In this document: one piece after another, positions 6,073 to 8,826 of the stretch
How the letters are laid out: each line of letters starts with the position of its first letter
How positions within the stretch are numbered: the first letter of the stretch is position 1
Assembly (NCBI GenBank): GCA_964425355.1
Contig: CAYRMO010000111.1
Coordinates: forward strand, 1-8,826
Source of the DNA: Litorimonas sp964425355
Lineage (GTDB): Bacteria > Pseudomonadota > Alphaproteobacteria > Caulobacterales > Maricaulaceae
DNA: 8,826 nt
Direction of reading: 5' to 3'
Notes under the pieces: generated by a model
What the model saw: the letters and a program-made list of their open reading frames with translations, nothing else
What the model was told of the DNA's origin: nothing
The model's database searches: none
Translations under genes and position numbers: made by a program

Positions 6073-7987
6073 ACCGCGCTTGTGAATAGGTCAGCCCATA
6101 GCCACGTTTATATTTGGCCGTTGTTTCCGTCAGATCTTGCCCAGTTTGTGGCCACGCAAATGGCAACCTGCCGCGAAAATCATAGGACGGTTTTCCGTCA
6201 TTTTTGGACAATAGAACATCCGCCACACCGGCGCCTTCGCTGCCGGGCAGCCATGCGGCAACAAAGGCATCAGAGGCTTCAATCGCGGCATCTACACCTC
6301 GCGGGCGGCCTGAAATAAAGACTGTGACAACAGGGATCCCTTTCGCCTTTAATTCTTGCACCAATTTAAAATCGGCGTTAGCGGCCAGATCAAAATCTAA
6401 ATTTTCAAGATCCCCTTCAAATTCCGCGTAAGGTTGTTCTCCGAACACAATGATAGCCACCTCAACATCTGAGGCGTCCTCATCTGTCGTGACCTTCCCA
6501 TCCGATGCTTTTGCGGCGGCAGATATGCCCTCAGAAATAGTTGTATGACCCTTGTAATAGTTGCGCGGATTTAGGGTACGGTCTTCGATGCTGCGGCCTT
6601 GCCAAGTGACAGTCCAACCACCGGATTGCATGACCGGGTTATCCGCCCCTGACCCCGCAACCAAGATTGTCTTGGATGGATCGATGGGAAGAACGCCATC
6701 ATTTTTTAATAAAACGAGCGACTCACGCACGGCTTGTCGTGCGACATTGCGGTGATCTTCATGTCCAATTAATTTAGCTCTGCCGGCTAGGCGATGCGCA
6801 GATGGCTTCCCGCTATCAAACATACCGGCACGGTATTTTACCCGCAAAATCCGACGTACAGCATCATCAATCCGGGACATTTCGATTTCACCCGATTTGA
6901 CTTGCGCAACCGTATTAGACTGAAAGGCTCTCCAATCTTCGGGCACCATGATGAGGTCAATCCCCGCATTAATCGCTTGCGCGCAGGACGATTTTGTACA
7001 GCCCTCAATTTGCTCGTGTCCATTCCAATCGCCAACAATCAGGCCATCAAACCCCATACGGCCTTTCAAAACATCTGTGAGGAGATATTTATGGCCATGG
7101 AGCTTATCACCATTCCAACTACTGAAACTTGCCATGACGGTTTGGGTCCCAACGCCGAGCGCCTGAACATAGCCTTGACCATGAATTTTGAAGAGATCAT
7201 CTTCGGACAAAGTCGTCTCGCCCTGATCATCTCCGGCCGCGGTTCCACCATCGCCGACAAAATGCTTGGCCGTTGCAATGATTTTTTGTTCGGTCAAAAA
7301 ATTCTCTAAGGCGGGATGGCCTTGAAGGCCTATAATCAGGTCCTTGGTGAGGTCAGCTACGATCTTTGGATCAGATGAATAACTTTCATAAGTCCGTCCC
7401 CATCTGGCATCCTTTGCTACAGCCACGGTCGGTGCGAAGGTCCAGTCAATTCCGGTAACGGCAACTTCACGGGCGGTGGCTGTTCCGATGTCGCGCATAA
7501 GGGCCGGATTATTCCCCGCCCCTAATCCAATATTATGCGGAAAGACTGTCGCGCCCACGACATTATTATGACCGTGAACCGCATCTGTTCCCCACATGAT
7601 GGGGATCGCCAATCGGTCATCCCCAGTATCCATGGAGGCTCCATGGAATAGGTTTGCCATATTCAACCAAGCCCCAAGAGGACCATCCGCTTTTTCCGTC
7701 GGCCAAGACCCACCCCCATTTAAAATGGAGCCAATATGATATTTCGCGGCGTCGTCAGGCGAAATTGATTTAATTTCCGCCTGAATCATTTGACCCACTT
7801 TTTGCTCAACACTCATTTTCTCAAGCCAGTCATCGATTTTGGATTCGATATTATCGTCCAATCCAATCGGGCTTCTGACGGATGGCCATGATTTAGCTTC
7901 CGCTTTGGAGGGAGCACAGCTGCTGAGCGCCAAGCTTGAACCGAGCGCAGCACAAATGCCCGCCAGAAGAATAGACTTATAGGTCAT
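6071..7987 (-). CDS. GH3 exo-beta-glucosidase, lipoprotein
   Basis: This is a 638-residue glycoside hydrolase family 3 enzyme, expected to release glucose from the non-reducing ends of beta-glucans or oligosaccharides. The N-terminal barrel (about 45-400) has GTDAVHGHNNV (133-143), KHFVGDGGT (241-249) and the nucleophile Asp320 in GLIVGDWNGH. The alpha/beta sandwich (about 415-635) has the acid/base candidate Glu517 in VFGEQPYAE, placed as in barley exoglucanase ExoI. C330 and C335 may form a disulfide. The length fits the two-domain form; no FnIII or C-terminal accessory domain is present. Residues 1-24 form a lipoprotein signal (LSSC, Cys24), so it acts in the periplasm or at the cell surface. 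Upstream of the ATG only a poor ribosome site (AAGCGAA) is visible, so it may depend on coupling from the receptor gene 35 bases upstream. The sugar linkage cannot be fixed from sequence. Confidence 0.94.
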   Translation of the reverse strand: MTYKSILLAGICAALGSSLALSSCAPSKAEAKSWPSVRSPIGLDDNIESKIDDWLEKMSVEQKVGQMIQAEIKSISPDDAAKYHIGSILNGGGSWPTEKADGPLGAWLNMANLFHGASMDTGDDRLAIPIMWGTDAVHGHNNVVGATVFPHNIGLGAGNNPALMRDIGTATAREVAVTGIDWTFAPTVAVAKDARWGRTYESYSSDPKIVADLTKDLIIGLQGHPALENFLTEQKIIATAKHFVGDGGTAAGDDQGETTLSEDDLFKIHGQGYVQALGVGTQTVMASFSSWNGDKLHGHKYLLTDVLKGRMGFDGLIVGDWNGHEQIEGCTKSSCAQAINAGIDLIMVPEDWRAFQSNTVAQVKSGEIEMSRIDDAVRRILRVKYRAGMFDSGKPSAHRLAGRAKLIGHEDHRNVARQAVRESLVLLKNDGVLPIDPSKTILVAGSGADNPVMQSGGWTVTWQGRSIEDRTLNPRNYYKGHTTISEGISAAAKASDGKVTTDEDASDVEVAIIVFGEQPYAEFEGDLENLDFDLAANADFKLVQELKAKGIPVVTVFISGRPRGVDAAIEASDAFVAAWLPGSEGAGVADVLLSKNDGKPSYDFRGRLPFAWPQTGQDLTETTAKYKRGYGLTYSQAR

Positions 7988-8022
7988 AAAAATTTCGCTT
8001 GCTTAGGAGTGGCTAAACTGAA

Positions 8023-8826
8023 TCACTGAAACTTAGCTCTGAGACGAAGACCATAGGTTCTAGGCGTCGAGAAAAACCGCGTATTATCGAACTGAGTAAT
8101 GATAATAGCTTGTTCTCTAACTTCATTTGTTAGATTTGAGACATAGCCTTCAATCCGCCATTTTCCGTCATCGCCGTGAGAATATCCCATACCAGCATCG
8201 ACAGTCCAATACCCACGGACCAAATCGTTCAAACGAAGATCTGGATTGTCGGGATTGTTAAAATCAATGCCATTGAAAATGGTCATATGTTGGCTGGATC
8301 TATAACCGACTGATACAATGCCATCTAGAGTTCCGGTTTTAACATCCAAAGCCTTTGAAACAGATCCGTTAAATTGCCATTCTGGCGTACGGATCAATCG
8401 ATTGCCTTCAATGTTACGGTCAACAGCATTATCTGGATCCACATCAGCTTGGAAGCGACTATCCTGCACGTCTTGAGAATTGACAAACCGAGCTTCGGCT
8501 AACCAAAGCAATGTCCCATCAAGATTTATATCACCAGGCAATTGAAGGCCGCCTTCAAATTGCGCACCGTAAATTTCTGCATCCGAGGCATTAAATGTAA
8601 AGGACACAATATTTCCACCCAAGCCCATTAATTGCTCCGGTGTCAGCTCAACCCCTTGTGTATCAATAATTTGAGCTGTCGAAAGTAAAGTCGTTGCCTG
8701 ATAATCATCGTAATCATTATAAAAGGCTGACACATTAAATTTGGCTGGAAGGCCGCCAACTTCAAACTCGTTTTTTGAACCGATTTCAAAAAGCGTGTTT
8801 GTTTCAGGATCATAAGTCGGCGCAAT
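8023..8826 (-). CDS. TonB-dependent receptor, C-terminal part (gene runs off the window)
   Basis: The last 267 residues of an outer-membrane beta-barrel transporter are present, and the frame stays open to the window edge. The first residues (YDPETNTLFEIGSKNEFE, then AFYNDYDDYQ) match the classic barrel motif of TonB-dependent receptors. Later landmarks are GNRLIRTPEWQFNGSVSKAL, the YVSNLTNE strand near the end, and the terminal RTYGLRLRAKFQ. The last residue is Gln after the usual terminal Phe. A GTG at 8733 is internal and not a start. The plug domain and TonB box lie outside. The stop is 35 bases before the GH3 gene with no terminator between, so it belongs to the same operon and probably brings in the glucan oligosaccharide that the glucosidase cleaves. 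The substrate is inferred only from the neighbours. Confidence 0.92.
   Translation of the reverse strand: MAPTYDPETNTLFEIGSKNEFEVGGLPAKFNVSAFYNDYDDYQATTLLSTAQIIDTQGVELTPEQLMGLGGNIVSFTFNASDAEIYGAQFEGGLQLPGDINLDGTLLWLAEARFVNSQDVQDSRFQADVDPDNAVDRNIEGNRLIRTPEWQFNGSVSKALDVKTGTLDGIVSVGYRSSQHMTIFNGIDFNNPDNPDLRLNDLVRGYWTVDAGMGYSHGDDGKWRIEGYVSNLTNEVREQAIIITQFDNTRFFSTPRTYGLRLRAKFQ

Noticed and set aside
6794..7309. 171-codon open frame on the plus strand inside the GH3 gene
   Set aside because: It lies wholly antisense to a GH3 gene with intact catalytic motifs, and its translation shows no recognisable domain. It is a by-product of the GH3 codons.
8643..8825. 60-codon minus-strand frame at the right edge
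   Set aside because: Another minus-strand frame is open to the edge and encodes clear TonB-receptor barrel motifs, so this one is a shadow.
8734..8826. Starting the receptor fragment at the GTG at 8733
   Set aside because: The frame continues upstream to the edge with typical receptor sequence (DPETNTLFEIGSKNEFE), so the GTG is an internal Val codon.

Overview
The window looks like part of a chromosome from a low- to mid-GC alphaproteobacterium. The clues are an alphaproteobacterial-style class A RNase P RNA with a very short P12 hairpin, a lipoprotein form of dipeptidyl carboxypeptidase, and a TonB receptor / GH3 glucosidase / sodium-sugar symporter cluster. A marine member of the Hyphomonadaceae or Maricaulales type would fit, but this is inferred from gene content and style, not from a database match.

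Layout. Positions 1-221 hold no recognisable gene, only a small hairpin (162-180) and the leader of a 120-residue membrane protein of unknown function (222-584, +). The RNase P RNA gene rnpB follows on the minus strand (611-966) with a likely promoter at about 971-1001. Divergent from it is a DUF1826-family gene (1118-1744, +). A Zur-like half-palindrome (1058-1080) lies just upstream, suggesting control by zinc. After a 94-base gap carrying a candidate promoter and a perfect 15-base palindrome comes dcp (1839-4040, +), an M3-family zinc peptidase with a lipoprotein signal. It probably degrades peptides in the periplasm.

Positions 4041-4468 form a repeat-rich intergenic region between convergent transcription units. 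It contains a 16-pair hairpin that includes the dcp stop codon, a perfect 14-bp inverted repeat, two copies of a ~72-bp direct repeat 115 bp apart (about 89 % identical), and two minus-strand terminator candidates. It also holds a short decayed fragment of a Rieske iron-sulfur protein, with one cluster ligand His changed to Asp.

The right half is a minus-strand operon read from the right edge leftwards: the C-terminal part of a TonB-dependent receptor (8023-8826, cut by the edge), a GH3 beta-glucosidase lipoprotein (6071-7987), and a vSGLT-like sodium/sugar symporter (4469-6061). The gaps are 35 and 9 bases. Together they make a coherent route: import of a glucan oligosaccharide through the outer membrane, hydrolysis by the glucosidase on the periplasmic side, and sodium-driven uptake of the released sugar.

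I found no tRNA, CRISPR array, transposase or complete insertion sequence. No clearly new multi-gene system is visible. The most unusual signals are the Rieske relic, the repeat pair and the Zur-like site before the DUF1826 gene.
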